Notes: generated by a model not told the origin, from the sequence alone. 64,000 nt of DNA from Brevibacillus brevis NBRC 100599 (GCF_000010165.1 NC_012491.1:5031001-5095000), one strand, 5' to 3'; shown: positions 40,869 to 50,186, counted from the first letter of the stretch. Program-made: numbers and translations.

Positions 40869-41513
40869 TCAATCAGTTAATGAGCGCAAATATATTCCCT
40901 CCGTAGAACAAATCCTTTGGAGTAGCTCAGTATATTTATCATCACCCGAATATAAAGGTAACGAAAAATCAAAATTTGACCATACACAAATCTTCATATC
41001 TTCAAAAATAAAAACGCTAGGGACTTTCTCACGAAGCCCTAATTCAAGGAATAATTCAAAATCATGCAGATTATTTATTTTCATACTCATACTATCAGAT
41101 GCTTTCAATTCCGAATGAATCTCTTTAACCCTTATTTTTTTATTCTCACTATCTAGAGCAACTGCCGCTATTTCCACGTTTACATTAGGTAATGTTGTTT
41201 CAATCCAAACCGAATTGTACGCCCAAAGTTTACGGAATACCTGTTTAAATTTCTCTTCTTCTCTTAGATAGGAATGAATTAAGGTAGGTTTATCATGCGT
41301 CATATCAAAAAAGATATTTACCTGTTCAAAAACAGTTTGATTTTTTATTTGCAAGGGAAATCTATCCAGAGTAAAACTTTTTTGTGGGAACCGTTCCGCC
41401 ACAAGATGGCTATGATCTAAGAGAGCCGTATCACACTCTATATCTTTTTCCATATCCTCTGATGGAGACCATTTCTTTCCCCATATGCCCTCAACTATCT
41501 TAGTGATATTCAT
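40869..41513 (-). CDS. Putative immunity protein for the adjacent toxin-like protein
   Basis: This 214-residue acidic cytoplasmic protein has no signal peptide and no recognised domain. Features include VERFPQ-like and DHSHLVAERFPQKSF segments, a mid-protein region (FRKLWAYNSVWIETTLPNV) and a C-terminal FIFEDMKICVWSNFDF. It starts 18 bases after the toxin-like gene, with GGAGGA before the ATG at 41513, and is followed by a terminator. Size, charge and position directly after a secreted toxin-like gene suggest immunity; this is an inference from context. Confidence 0.55.
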   Translation of the reverse strand: MNITKIVEGIWGKKWSPSEDMEKDIECDTALLDHSHLVAERFPQKSFTLDRFPLQIKNQTVFEQVNIFFDMTHDKPTLIHSYLREEEKFKQVFRKLWAYNSVWIETTLPNVNVEIAAVALDSENKKIRVKEIHSELKASDSMSMKINNLHDFELFLELGLREKVPSVFIFEDMKICVWSNFDFSLPLYSGDDKYTELLQRICSTEGIYLRSLTD

Positions 41514-41531
41514 CAACTTTCCTCCTCAAGC

Positions 41532-42425
41532 TTATTCTCGAAGGATTTTACCTGTATCATCCAATGTAGCCTTTCGATTACCTTTACTATCTCTAAGTTT
41601 CCATGCACTTCCACCATGAGGCTTATTGCCCCGATCTTTTTGAATACTCCAACCGGTTTTTTCATTTTCTCTGGTTTTTCCATCTATTCTCTTATCAAAC
41701 TGACCTAAATCAACACCATCACCTTTATCATTTAAAAGCCTTTTAGGAATATCATAGTAGTATATTATTCCTTTTGCATAAAGATAGTTAAAAGCTTCTA
41801 CAATTTCATCAGCCATCGCAGTAAATGAATCTTGAAATGCTTCTATTATTTCGTCAAACTTTGGCTCTATTTCATCCCAATAGTATCCGACAACTGCTCC
41901 AGCACCAACAGCAATTAGTACTCCAATAATATCTCCAATAGGTAATGGCCCATCAGCTGCGGCTGCTGCTATACCCCCACCAACTGCCATAAACGAATAG
42001 TAGACTGGTCTAGGTAATTTTAATCTATCAAGTTTAGTAGATAGGATATCCAATGGATCGGCTTTTAGCGCTGTTTTATTAGGCATCTTCTCCATTTTAT
42101 TATTGACTTTCTCAACCTTTCCTATCACTTCCTGATGATAATCTAATAAACTGGAATCACCAGTCTCACTTTGTTTTACCATAAAATCCACAAATTTTTG
42201 TTGAGCTTCAGGAGTAAGACTATTAAACACTTTTTTAGCAAGCTCTGCCTCAGATAGTCCTTCTGCAGCTTCCATACTTTTATCTAATTCATATAAAGAT
42301 TCTATCACATCATTTCTTTTTGCTGAGTTACTTGCATCATGCATCGCCATAGTTGGTGTCAATACATTGAATAGTAAAGCAGTGGTTAAAGAGGATGCTA
42401 CTAAGATATGCTTTTTCTTTTGCAT
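41532..42425 (-). CDS. Secreted polymorphic-toxin-like protein
   Basis: This protein of about 297 residues has a signal peptide (about 27 residues), a helical region, a Gly/Ala-rich hydrophobic hairpin (residues about 160-195, with DGPLPIGDIIG) and a short C-terminal module of about 45 residues with GWSIQKDRG, KPHGGSAWKL and ATLDDTGKILRE. The hydrophobic hairpin plus a small C-terminal module with an HGGSxWKL motif recalls polymorphic toxins, and perhaps SAR2788-type putative toxins; the exact family is not certain. His and Lys in the tail could be nuclease residues. The ATG at 42425 follows AAGGAGAA by about six bases. An immunity-like gene follows. Confidence 0.6.
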   Translation of the reverse strand: MQKKKHILVASSLTTALLFNVLTPTMAMHDASNSAKRNDVIESLYELDKSMEAAEGLSEAELAKKVFNSLTPEAQQKFVDFMVKQSETGDSSLLDYHQEVIGKVEKVNNKMEKMPNKTALKADPLDILSTKLDRLKLPRPVYYSFMAVGGGIAAAAADGPLPIGDIIGVLIAVGAGAVVGYYWDEIEPKFDEIIEAFQDSFTAMADEIVEAFNYLYAKGIIYYYDIPKRLLNDKGDGVDLGQFDKRIDGKTRENEKTGWSIQKDRGNKPHGGSAWKLRDSKGNRKATLDDTGKILRE

Positions 42426-42642
42426 AAAATTTCTCCTTTTAGTACTCCGGCAAAAGGGTGTAACATGCATTAACTTGTTCGATTCTATATGCCAGGTACA
42501 TTTAATAATTTCCCAAATAAAGGTAACATATTTTATTTGTTATAATTTGTCATTTTCTGCGCGATAAAAAAGTTTATATATTCTGATTTCAACAAATTCA
42601 AGTGTTGTCCTAGATTAGTGTTTACAATCCATACTGAGTGCA

Positions 42643-42676
42643 CAAAAAAGCGACAGCAACGCGCTGCCGCTTTTTC
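42643..42676 (-). terminator. Terminator of yunB
   Basis: The stem AAGCGACAGC / GCTGCCGCTT (one mismatch) with A6/T5 flanks lies 12 bases past the yunB stop. A degenerate copy of this region, including relics of the last yunB codons, lies at 40770-40835. Confidence 0.85.
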
Positions 42677-42687
42677 CTATTCAGCGA

Positions 42688-43404
42688 TTACGGAGTGCTG
42701 TTCGGTGTATCACCAGGGATCCGCGGTACATCCGGCTTGCCTTCCGAGTTGTTATACAAATACGTCGGCACATCGCCAATGATCAAGGAATGGGTGATCG
42801 GGATTTTCGTCGTAACCGTCTGCTCCTCAGTCGCAAAAGGGATGACGATGCGCAAATCGACCTCCACGAAAATATAAACCGTCGCCAGCACCATGTTGAT
42901 GCCTGCTTCCTTCAGCTCTGTCTCCAGCTTGGTCTTGACCGAACCAATGGGCACGAAAGTCACTGGCAAATTCGGCCCCATCGATGCCAAAAAGGAGTTT
43001 CCTGTAGCCAAACCAAGCGGGATCGTGCGGTCTACTTTTTCTTGCTCGAACTCTTGGAGCTTATTCTGGACTCTCGCTGTTGTTTCGCCCACGATTCTTG
43101 CATATTCCTTGAAGTTGAACTGATACGCCTGAATCTGCCCCTTGTTGTTCTTCTCGATTTTGACAATCTGATTGAAGTCGACCCCTTGCTGCGAAATCCG
43201 CTTGGTTACGGCATCTGTTATCGCCTCTTTCGCCAATTGCTCGGCTTTTTTCGTCGCCAGGATTATGAGAGTGGGCTCCAATCGATTTTGCAAAAACACA
43301 AGGGTCTGTATCGTCAAAACAAAAAAGATAACCAACGCGATCAAAAACGCTCTCGTACGTGAAAGCGGGTTTCTCCAACGCCGACGGGGTCGAAATACGG
43401 CCAA
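42688..43404 (-). CDS. yunB: Sporulation protein YunB
   Basis: This protein of about 238 residues has one N-terminal membrane span (AFLIALVIFFVLTIQTLVFL) and an outside domain with AIGxxI-type features: TIPLGLATGNSFLASMGP, VPIGSVKTKLETEL and TYIFVEVDLRIVIPF-like strands. It matches the YunB family of sporulation proteins (sigma-E regulated in B. subtilis; function undefined). A TTG at 43404 with GGGAGG eight bases upstream was chosen; a GTG at 43413 overlaps that site. Its end is followed by a terminator and then the accessory island, which separates it from nothing else in the backbone. Confidence 0.85.
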   Translation of the reverse strand: MAVFRPRRRWRNPLSRTRAFLIALVIFFVLTIQTLVFLQNRLEPTLIILATKKAEQLAKEAITDAVTKRISQQGVDFNQIVKIEKNNKGQIQAYQFNFKEYARIVGETTARVQNKLQEFEQEKVDRTIPLGLATGNSFLASMGPNLPVTFVPIGSVKTKLETELKEAGINMVLATVYIFVEVDLRIVIPFATEEQTVTTKIPITHSLIIGDVPTYLYNNSEGKPDVPRIPGDTPNSTP

Positions 43405-43480
43405 TCCCGACACCTCCCAACTGGTACATCCTATGGTTAGAAGGTCGAAAAAAGACTACGTGTACAAAGAGTCCAAATTT

Positions 43481-44638
43481 CTATTTTTTGGAAAAATTAA
43501 GATACAAGCCAAATCCGATCATCCCTGCGACAAACATCAATTGGGCAAAGACCAGCATCCCAAATAAAGTGAAGGCACCCGCCAAGAATGGAGCTATGAG
43601 AAAACCAGCGAAGAACCCGCTTCGACTCAAGAGCCCCTGCACCCCCATAACCTTGCCGCGTAGCTCATTTTGGGCTTGCTGCAAAAGTGTGCTCTCATAA
43701 ACCTGTGCTGCCCCGGAAAAAAGACCCGCGAAAACCAAGAGCAGAAGCACAAACACAGCATGGTTTGCCGCGAATGCCCCTACAATTCCCACGGAACTAA
43801 CAACATAAGCGACGAGCATCCCATTCACCAGCTTTACCCGCAAACGAGCTGCCACATAGGAGCCAATTAAGCCTCCGACACTCATCGCCGTCCACATTAA
43901 TCCGTGCAGAGTAGCATCACTACCACGCAATTGATCCGCCAAAAAAGGCAACCCGTAATTATACGCAGACGTACTGAACGATACGAGAAAAGCTAACAGA
44001 CTAATTGTCAGAAGCACGGGTGTTTCCCGCAAGTAGCGAAGGGTGACACGAAAGTCGCTCGATGCTTTTGACGCAGCTCGCGCATTGTCCCCCTTCTCCT
44101 CCCAACGAAGTTTCGTCAAAATCCATGCAGAGAAAAGAAAGCTGGCGGCATCCAAAACGATCACAATCGTATAGCCATAACGATCTGTCAGCCATCCTCC
44201 CAGCATGAAGCCTATGATGCCGACCAATGATTCCAGCCTGACCTTCAAACCATTGACCTGAACCAGTTGCTCACTCCCAAAAATTTGCGGCATGGATGCC
44301 TGAAAGCTAATATGAAACAGCGTATACAGCATGCCATTGAGAAAAGCCGCTGCGATTAATACATACGGCGTCGGATAAAAAGCGATGGCCACAATAGCAA
44401 GACCTGCCCCCATGTCGCTTGCGATCATGGTACGCCTTCTGTCTATTCGATCGGCCAATATGCCTGCCAAGGGACTAAACAGCATCCCCCCTAGTTGTCT
44501 TGCCACAAAAAAAGCAGTCATCCAATAAGCATTATGTTCAAATGTAAAAACCAACGCGCTACACGCGATCAAATTCATCCGTGATCCCAAGGACGACAAC
44601 GCATTGACATACAAATACCATTTGTGATTCATCTGCAT
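43481..44638 (-). CDS. MFS transporter (MFS_3/enterobactin-exporter-like)
   Basis: This protein of about 385 residues has 12 predicted helices. The A-like motif LAGILADRIDRRRTM lies between helices 2 and 3, and GGWLTDRYGY lies after the fifth. This type includes macrolide and siderophore exporters; the substrate is unknown. The ATG at 44638 has GGAAGG five bases upstream; a second ATG two codons later is an alternative. It lies upstream of yunB on the same strand with 76 bases between. Confidence 0.85.
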   Translation of the reverse strand: MQMNHKWYLYVNALSSLGSRMNLIACSALVFTFEHNAYWMTAFFVARQLGGMLFSPLAGILADRIDRRRTMIASDMGAGLAIVAIAFYPTPYVLIAAAFLNGMLYTLFHISFQASMPQIFGSEQLVQVNGLKVRLESLVGIIGFMLGGWLTDRYGYTIVIVLDAASFLFSAWILTKLRWEEKGDNARAASKASSDFRVTLRYLRETPVLLTISLLAFLVSFSTSAYNYGLPFLADQLRGSDATLHGLMWTAMSVGGLIGSYVAARLRVKLVNGMLVAYVVSSVGIVGAFAANHAVFVLLLLVFAGLFSGAAQVYESTLLQQAQNELRGKVMGVQGLLSRSGFFAGFLIAPFLAGAFTLFGMLVFAQLMFVAGMIGFGLYLNFSKK

Positions 44639-44861
44639 CCAAACCTTCCGATCATGACAAGTGGTTTGGATCAACGCCCCCCTCTAGTGGGTGCGTACAC
44701 TGATTATGGCAGTTGACATGCGCATGCCTCCTCTTGAAAGAAAATAAAAGACAGTCTCTTTTTTGCGAAACATTCTGACGGGGGCGCTTCCCCAAATCGT
44801 CCTGTACGATATGTGCTACCGCACTTTCATGATAGTTGGTCTGTAGTTTTCTGTCGACACG

Positions 44862-44891
44862 AAAAAACGGCTGCCTTCGTGACAGCCGTTT
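44862..44891 (-). terminator. Terminator of the Cu-amine-oxidase-N protein gene
   Basis: AAACGGCTG (44865-44873) pairs with 44883-44891 and is followed on the minus strand by six T. Confidence 0.88.
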
Positions 44892-44907
44892 CTACTTGTT
44901 CCATTCG

Positions 44908-46815
44908 TCATTTCGTGAACTTCAAAGAATCCACTACTTTTTGAATACGCTCTTCCATCGTTTTGGTTCTGGCGAACTCCGACAGCGACCAATACATAGT
45001 AAACGTCTTATTACCTTTTTGAACGAAGTAAAGAGTCTTTTCAAAGCGTGTAGCCCCATCCGTTCCCTGAATAAGCAACTTATGTGCGGGGTTCCCTGCC
45101 AGCGTCGTCTCTTTGTTTTCTTTGAACGTATATTTAAGTGTCTTGTTATTCTCAATGGCCTTGATAAAGATATCCTTCACTTCATTCAGATTGCCTTGTC
45201 CAACCTGGAAATTAAAATCTCCACCATTAAATTGATAAGACCTTCCTCCATCCAATTCCCGTGTTTCCTGCCAATACTCCGGAAGCTCCAAGGAAAACGT
45301 GGCATCCTTGTCTTTGATGATTACCGTCTTATTCTTGTCGATTCGATCATCATCCATAATTTCACCGAGGGACGGATTCATTTTCGCTGTATCAATCGAA
45401 AGGGACTGCTTGATCGTCCGCATGAGGTCAGCTACTTCCTCTGATGGCTGGTCCTTCATATACACAATGGAAATCCAATATTTATAATTGCCTTTCACAA
45501 AAAACAGGTTTTGTTGTGTAAACCAGGTCTTTCCATCCAAGTAGCTGTTTTCCTGTTCCTTTGCTGCCTCACCAGCAATTGTGGAAGAACCCACCTCTGG
45601 GTTGACCTTTATATAATTTTCATTTACTTCTTCCCTGTTACGCTTCTCATGGTCTTTGACCCAAGCATCGAGTGTAAGGTCTTTTTCCTTTGAGGTAATC
45701 TTGATCTGCATCCATTCCCTGCCTTCATCGCTTTCGAAATACATGTCATTACTGTAATCCGGCGTCCACTCAGCAGGGACTTTTACTTTCAATGCAAAAT
45801 CATCGTTGGTGTACCAGCGGTAGTTTCCTTCCACCGTAGACAAATCCTTCACTGACTTTTCATCAGTCGGGAAGTTCAAGGTGAAGCTGTCCAGCAAGCT
45901 TTTGTAGGTGCCATACTTCACTGGATTGCGGAAATCGGCTTCTTTCATGCTTGACAGCGTCACGTAATAAATATTGCTCCCTTTTTGATAGGCTCGCTCT
46001 TCATTCATACTGCCATCAGAAGACTTCGTAGTCAGACGCGCATACGGCTGTTTGTCATTCGCAATATACTCTTTGGACAGGATGGAATTTTCCGTCATGT
46101 CAGTCAAACGAGCAAGGAGTCCATTACCAGACAGATTCTCCGGTTGGTTCGTCGCGATGTAAATATCGAGCAAATAGGACGCTTCCTTGGCATCCTTGAA
46201 CAGGACGTAATTTCCCTGGAAGCTTTGATTTTCCTGAATCATCCCCGTAGGATATTTCATTGACCAGCGGTAGTAGCTGTCTCCAATCATGGTTTTGCCC
46301 ACATCACTGTCAAGCGAGCTGTCTTTCTGGGGTGTATCTTCCTGCTTCGTTCCCAGGATGCTTACGTCGTTCGTCTTGGCATCGATGGTAATCGTGAGAC
46401 CCAATCCTTGCGTAATGAGCGTAAGCGGCACCATCGTTTTGCCGTTTTTCGTCTCAGGCGATGCAGTCAAGGTCACTGCCTTGCCATTGATCCACACTTC
46501 CTTCCTGCCGGCCTTAAGCTTCACACTCTTTGTTTTGTAAATGAGCTCAATCAACTGCGTCTCATTGTCATATTGCAGCGTAACTCCAAATGCAGAGGTC
46601 AACAAACTGAGTGGGACCATCGTCGTTCCTTGTGAGAAGTATGGCTCCTCTACTGGGGTATCCACACCATTTACCTTCGCACTGCTCGTGTTTACTTTAA
46701 GTTTGACCACTACGTTTTGCTCAGGTGGTGTGTTGGCCCATGCTACCTGAGTCCCTGCCAACGAGACAGTCAACGCTGTTATTGCACATATCATTTTCCA
46801 GTCTTTCTTGACCAT
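44908..46815 (-). CDS. Secreted protein with copper amine oxidase N-terminal-like domain
   Basis: This 635-residue exported protein (signal peptide ending AWA) has an N-terminal Cu_amine_oxidN1 domain of about 120 residues (GTTMVPLSLLTSAFGVTLQYD, then GKTMVPLTLITQGLGLTI), a domain frequent in Paenibacillaceae wall proteins. Three PsbP/lipoprotein-like beta domains follow (RWSMKYPTGMI, ALKVKVPAEW, FSLELPEYW). It is not an amine oxidase; no catalytic domain is present. GGGGAGT lies before the ATG. It sits 36 bases after an HtrA-like protease gene on the same strand, so they are probably co-expressed and the protease may act on it. Confidence 0.8.
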   Translation of the reverse strand: MVKKDWKMICAITALTVSLAGTQVAWANTPPEQNVVVKLKVNTSSAKVNGVDTPVEEPYFSQGTTMVPLSLLTSAFGVTLQYDNETQLIELIYKTKSVKLKAGRKEVWINGKAVTLTASPETKNGKTMVPLTLITQGLGLTITIDAKTNDVSILGTKQEDTPQKDSSLDSDVGKTMIGDSYYRWSMKYPTGMIQENQSFQGNYVLFKDAKEASYLLDIYIATNQPENLSGNGLLARLTDMTENSILSKEYIANDKQPYARLTTKSSDGSMNEERAYQKGSNIYYVTLSSMKEADFRNPVKYGTYKSLLDSFTLNFPTDEKSVKDLSTVEGNYRWYTNDDFALKVKVPAEWTPDYSNDMYFESDEGREWMQIKITSKEKDLTLDAWVKDHEKRNREEVNENYIKVNPEVGSSTIAGEAAKEQENSYLDGKTWFTQQNLFFVKGNYKYWISIVYMKDQPSEEVADLMRTIKQSLSIDTAKMNPSLGEIMDDDRIDKNKTVIIKDKDATFSLELPEYWQETRELDGGRSYQFNGGDFNFQVGQGNLNEVKDIFIKAIENNKTLKYTFKENKETTLAGNPAHKLLIQGTDGATRFEKTLYFVQKGNKTFTMYWSLSEFARTKTMEERIQKVVDSLKFTK

Positions 46816-46851
46816 TGCCTACTCCCCATTTCTTCATTTTTCCACATTTCT

Positions 46852-47886
46852 CTATGGTTGCTTGGTAAATTGCACTTTACGTTTAACCATATCGCCACCA
46901 GACTGCACCATGAGTTCTACGGTTTGCCCTGGCAAGTATTTTTTTAGCAGCTCATTAAATTCAACCAATGTACTGAACGGAGCTTGATTGATGGAATAAA
47001 TGACGTCCCCCACTTGAAAGCCTGCCTTTGCCGCCGGTGAGCCCGGCTCAATACGTGTAATGCGCAACGGCTCTTTCGTCGGAAGTCCGACCACAGCTGC
47101 CCAGCTCTCCTCCAATTCTGCACCCCAGTAAGGACGATTTACTTTGCCATATGTAAAAAAGTGGTTCATGACGTATTGTGCTGTATCTGCGGGGATCGCA
47201 AAGCTGAGATTATCGATTCCTACTGAAACGAATTTCATCGAATTAATCCCGACGACCTCGCCCTTTACATTGACGAGTGGTCCCCCACTATTGCCCGGAT
47301 TGATGGAAGCATCTGTCTGAATCAAGCGATATGTCGAGCTGACCGACCGATTTGCCCCGCTGATAATACCCAGCGTGGCTGAATTGCGTAACGAAACAGA
47401 GATCGGTGTCCCAATCGCGATCACTGGCTCTCCTACACGGATCGCGTAATTGGATGCGAATTTTGCTGGCTGCAAGCCCGTTGCCTGAATCTTCACCAGA
47501 GCCAAGTCGCTCTCTTCATCCATATTCGTAACGGTTCCACCGTATTGCTTGCCGTCTACCGTAATGACTGTGAGATTGCGCATATCCTTTACGACATGGG
47601 CGTTCGTCAATATCCAGCCGTCCGCTTTTACAATGACCCCCGTCCCATGAGCGAGATTAAAACGGTTATCTCTAACGCTCTCATTCCCCTCCGGTTTCCC
47701 AACTATCGCTACTACACTCGCAGAAACACGCGCTACTACCCCCGGAATATCCGCTTCCACGATGGATGCGTACGAAGTCTTTGATACAACTGGGACGTTT
47801 CCTTGAGCATATGCCCCTTGTGATGCTCCAACTGTGAACATGATCATGAGCATGCCTTTAGCTAGTAGCCCTTTCTTCCTCTCCAT
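46852..47886 (-). CDS. HtrA/DegP-like serine protease with one PDZ domain
   Basis: This 344-residue exported trypsin-like protease has a signal peptide (ending AYA), catalytic His in ILTNAHVV, Asp in EESDLALVKI and Ser in GNSGGPLV, and one C-terminal PDZ domain (ITRIEPGSPAAKAGFQVGD). It should handle misfolded or surface proteins outside the membrane. GGGGGAT precedes the ATG. It leads a two-gene unit with the Cu-amine-oxidase-N protein. The upstream region holds two related hairpin units that could be a leader. Confidence 0.88.
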   Translation of the reverse strand: MERKKGLLAKGMLMIMFTVGASQGAYAQGNVPVVSKTSYASIVEADIPGVVARVSASVVAIVGKPEGNESVRDNRFNLAHGTGVIVKADGWILTNAHVVKDMRNLTVITVDGKQYGGTVTNMDEESDLALVKIQATGLQPAKFASNYAIRVGEPVIAIGTPISVSLRNSATLGIISGANRSVSSTYRLIQTDASINPGNSGGPLVNVKGEVVGINSMKFVSVGIDNLSFAIPADTAQYVMNHFFTYGKVNRPYWGAELEESWAAVVGLPTKEPLRITRIEPGSPAAKAGFQVGDVIYSINQAPFSTLVEFNELLKKYLPGQTVELMVQSGGDMVKRKVQFTKQP

Positions 47887-48248
47887 TTACAAATCCCCCA
47901 ATGAAATCCAAGTCCATACAAAAAGAAAAGAGGCGCTCTTTATTCTAAAGCGTCCCCTGATCAAACAAACGACTCTTCATTTACAATGTGATAATAATAA
48001 ATAATTCCCTGTGTCGAAACAAGCCAACCTTTTCGACAAACATCGACATAGGTGGTGAGTCAGCTTATTGTCGATAGCACAAAAAAGACGCTTTTTCTCT
48101 AAAAGCGCCTTAAACTCAAGTAGTCCTGTTGATTTACAATGCAATAATATTGGTAAAGAAATTCCTTTTGAACAAGCTCAGCCTATCACTACTCTTGAAT
48201 TTTAATCATATGGTGTAGGGAGTATGACTTTCGTTTGGGAGGTTATTT
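47887..48248. other. 362-base intergenic region with a duplicated hairpin unit
   Basis: Two degenerate direct repeats (about 47932-48030 and 48079-48185) share the order A-run, CGCT-type hairpin, ATTTACAATG with ATAATA, then AAGC. On the minus strand each unit ends in a hairpin plus T-run (47930-47966 and 48079-48115). No credible gene was found; short reading frames end in TTGTAA in both copies. Confidence 0.5.
47932..48185 (-). repeat. Two tandem degenerate copies of a hairpin-bearing unit
   Basis: The copies (about 100 bases each, starts about 147 apart) align over the hairpin, ATTTACAATGYRATAATA and a following A/T-rich stretch. Similarity is partial, by eye. Confidence 0.5.
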
Positions 48249-48728
48249 ATGAATCTGGAACGTCTGGAACAAGCATTTGGCTCCCTCGTTTCGCCTACTC
48301 CTGCCCAGCTTAGACACGCTCTCGTATCCCTGTCTCCTTGCATGGAACAACTCGGTCCATACATCCCGGAGCCGCTAAACCTCCCTTATGGGCGCAAAGT
48401 ATTATTCTCCACGCCACATGTAGAAGTGGTCTTGATCCATCTGCCGACAGAACAAGAATCCATTCCGCATAATCACGGTGATTCTTTTGGATGGGAATTG
48501 GTAGTCTCAGGTACGTTAACGAATATGATTTATGTCCAAACGAATAATGAAAATGAAGTTCTACGAGCACAAACAACTCATGTCAGCACGGGTGAATACT
48601 ATTTTGTTGAGCCTGGGGAGATTCATGCCATTCGCAACAACGGACAAAGTCCGGTTGTTTCCATAAACGTTTACAGTCCTCCATTGCGTAATTGCCGCCA
48701 ATATTGCCCCTTTGAACCGACAACGTAA
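48249..48728 (+). CDS. cdoA: Cysteine dioxygenase family protein
   Basis: This 159-residue cupin of the cysteine dioxygenase type I family has the iron ligands in IPHNHGDSFGWE (HxH) and a third His in EPGEIHAI. These enzymes oxidise cysteine to cysteine sulfinate. It resembles B. subtilis YubC. GGGAGG lies six to seven bases before the ATG. It converges with hemAT, 17 bases apart and without a clear terminator between. Confidence 0.85.
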   Translation: MNLERLEQAFGSLVSPTPAQLRHALVSLSPCMEQLGPYIPEPLNLPYGRKVLFSTPHVEVVLIHLPTEQESIPHNHGDSFGWELVVSGTLTNMIYVQTNNENEVLRAQTTHVSTGEYYFVEPGEIHAIRNNGQSPVVSINVYSPPLRNCRQYCPFEPTT

Positions 48729-48745
48729 TCCTGATCTTTGTTTTT

Positions 48746-50062
48746 CTACAGATTTTCTGTTATTTCCGATAGCTCATCCGCAGAGCTGGCAACCTGTGCC
48801 ACTGCTTGGTTCATATCTTCCATGACTTTGAAGAAGTTTTCCAGCTCCCGCTGAATTCGTGAGCTCTGTTCTTTACTGTCTGAGACAGCGCTCATGATTC
48901 CTTCAAAAAAGGCATTCGTCTCGTTTGCTACCGCAGTGCTCGATTGGACCAGCGCTTGAATTTCTACCACGACAGACGAGAGAACCACTGTCTGTTGGTT
49001 CGTCTTTTCGATCAGCTCACGCACACCAAATACTGACTTTTTCGTCTGTTCTGCCAACTTGCGCACCTCATCGGCTACGACAGCAAATCCGCGTCCCTGT
49101 TCGCCAGCCCGTGCTGCTTCAATGGCAGCATTTAAAGCCAAGAGATTCGTCTGCTCAGCAATCGCCGTCACGACCTCGACAATCCCTTGGATTTTTTCGG
49201 CGTTTTTCTCCATCGCGTTCATTTCTTCCGAGATTTGCTTGACGCTGCTCTGAATCAAGCACATTTGTTCCTGTTGTTTTTCCAGCTTTTCTTTGCCTTC
49301 ACGGGACAGATCTTGTGCTTTCGTGGAAAAGCCCGTGCCATTTTCAGCAAAACGAAGCACTTCTCTCGACTGTTCTGTCAGTTGCACCACAGACGCGCTG
49401 TTTTCTTCTGATACCGCTGCCAACTCATGTGCGGAATTGGTCAGGAGGATTCGCAGCTCGTCCTTTTTGTCTTGATCCGCTCGCCGTGCCTTTTCATGCT
49501 CGTTTTCATATTCCTCCAGCACAATTTGCTGTTCGATGCTGAGAATCTTCGTGACGGCCGTGATGGCTTGTACGAACTCGTCCTTGTCCGCGATGTTTTT
49601 TTGCAAGAGATCAATCAAGGAGACTAGCATGTTTTGGAATGCACTCAAGTACCATTTTGGTTCCAAGCCAATTCGCATATGAATAACCGCGATTCTACTG
49701 CGCTGTTCAATGTAGGCGCTGTCGATGCGTCCGCTAAACATTTCGCAGATATGGCGCTTCAACGTTAGTTTCAACCGTTCAATCGTGCTGTTTTGGTCTA
49801 CAATTTTCATTAAAAGCGGTTCATTTTCAATACTGGCATAAAAGTAATCAATAATAGCCTCAATATTTTGAATGATAAGTGGTTGAAGTGCTTTCACAAT
49901 GCTCAGTTCTTCTTCGGTCAGGTTGATCATTGCTAGTTGCTTCGCGAGTGTGCTTTTCCCTACAATCTGCACTTCCCCCTTTTCCTTCACCCCCTGAAAA
50001 AAAGATTCACTTTTTCCTTTCCCTTTTAATCCAAAAAAGGTGGAAAACGGACATGTGCTCAT
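48746..50062 (-). CDS. hemAT: HemAT-like globin-coupled aerotaxis transducer
   Basis: This 438-residue soluble chemoreceptor has an N-terminal globin-coupled sensor of about 180 residues (proximal haem His in [14 protein letters not shown]) and a C-terminal MCP signalling domain with the hairpin tip [24 protein letters not shown]-type sequence. No membrane span is present. It should bind oxygen and signal to CheA. The ATG at 50062 has AAAGGAG eight bases upstream; an earlier in-frame ATG has no site. Confidence 0.92.
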   Translation of the reverse strand: MSTCPFSTFFGLKGKGKSESFFQGVKEKGEVQIVGKSTLAKQLAMINLTEEELSIVKALQPLIIQNIEAIIDYFYASIENEPLLMKIVDQNSTIERLKLTLKRHICEMFSGRIDSAYIEQRSRIAVIHMRIGLEPKWYLSAFQNMLVSLIDLLQKNIADKDEFVQAITAVTKILSIEQQIVLEEYENEHEKARRADQDKKDELRILLTNSAHELAAVSEENSASVVQLTEQSREVLRFAENGTGFSTKAQDLSREGKEKLEKQQEQMCLIQSSVKQISEEMNAMEKNAEKIQGIVEVVTAIAEQTNLLALNAAIEAARAGEQGRGFAVVADEVRKLAEQTKKSVFGVRELIEKTNQQTVVLSSVVVEIQALVQSSTAVANETNAFFEGIMSAVSDSKEQSSRIQRELENFFKVMEDMNQAVAQVASSADELSEITENL

Positions 50063-50140
50063 AGCCTGAACTCCTTTTATCTGAGTACATATATCTCTGG
50101 AATATCCTTTCAATTATATACCTCTTTACAAACGGGTGTA

Positions 50141-50167
50141 AACCGCCCAACTTGACAATGGGCGGTT
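50141..50167 (-). terminator. Probable terminator of the second secreted FG-GAP-like gene
   Basis: AACCGCCCA (50141-50149) pairs perfectly with 50159-50167; only three T follow on the minus strand, so termination may be partial. Confidence 0.6.
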
Positions 50168-50186
50168 GAATGAGCCTTGCTAACGC

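Noticed and set aside
39640-42640. An insertion sequence or integrative element
   Set aside because: No transposase, integrase or terminal inverted repeats are seen; only the related terminator copies bound part of the block.
44716-44730. CATGCGCATG palindrome upstream of the MFS gene as an operator
   Set aside because: It is short, and no promoter element or second copy was found nearby.
44908-46815. A copper amine oxidase enzyme
   Set aside because: Only the N-terminal accessory domain is present; the catalytic domain and topaquinone motif are absent.
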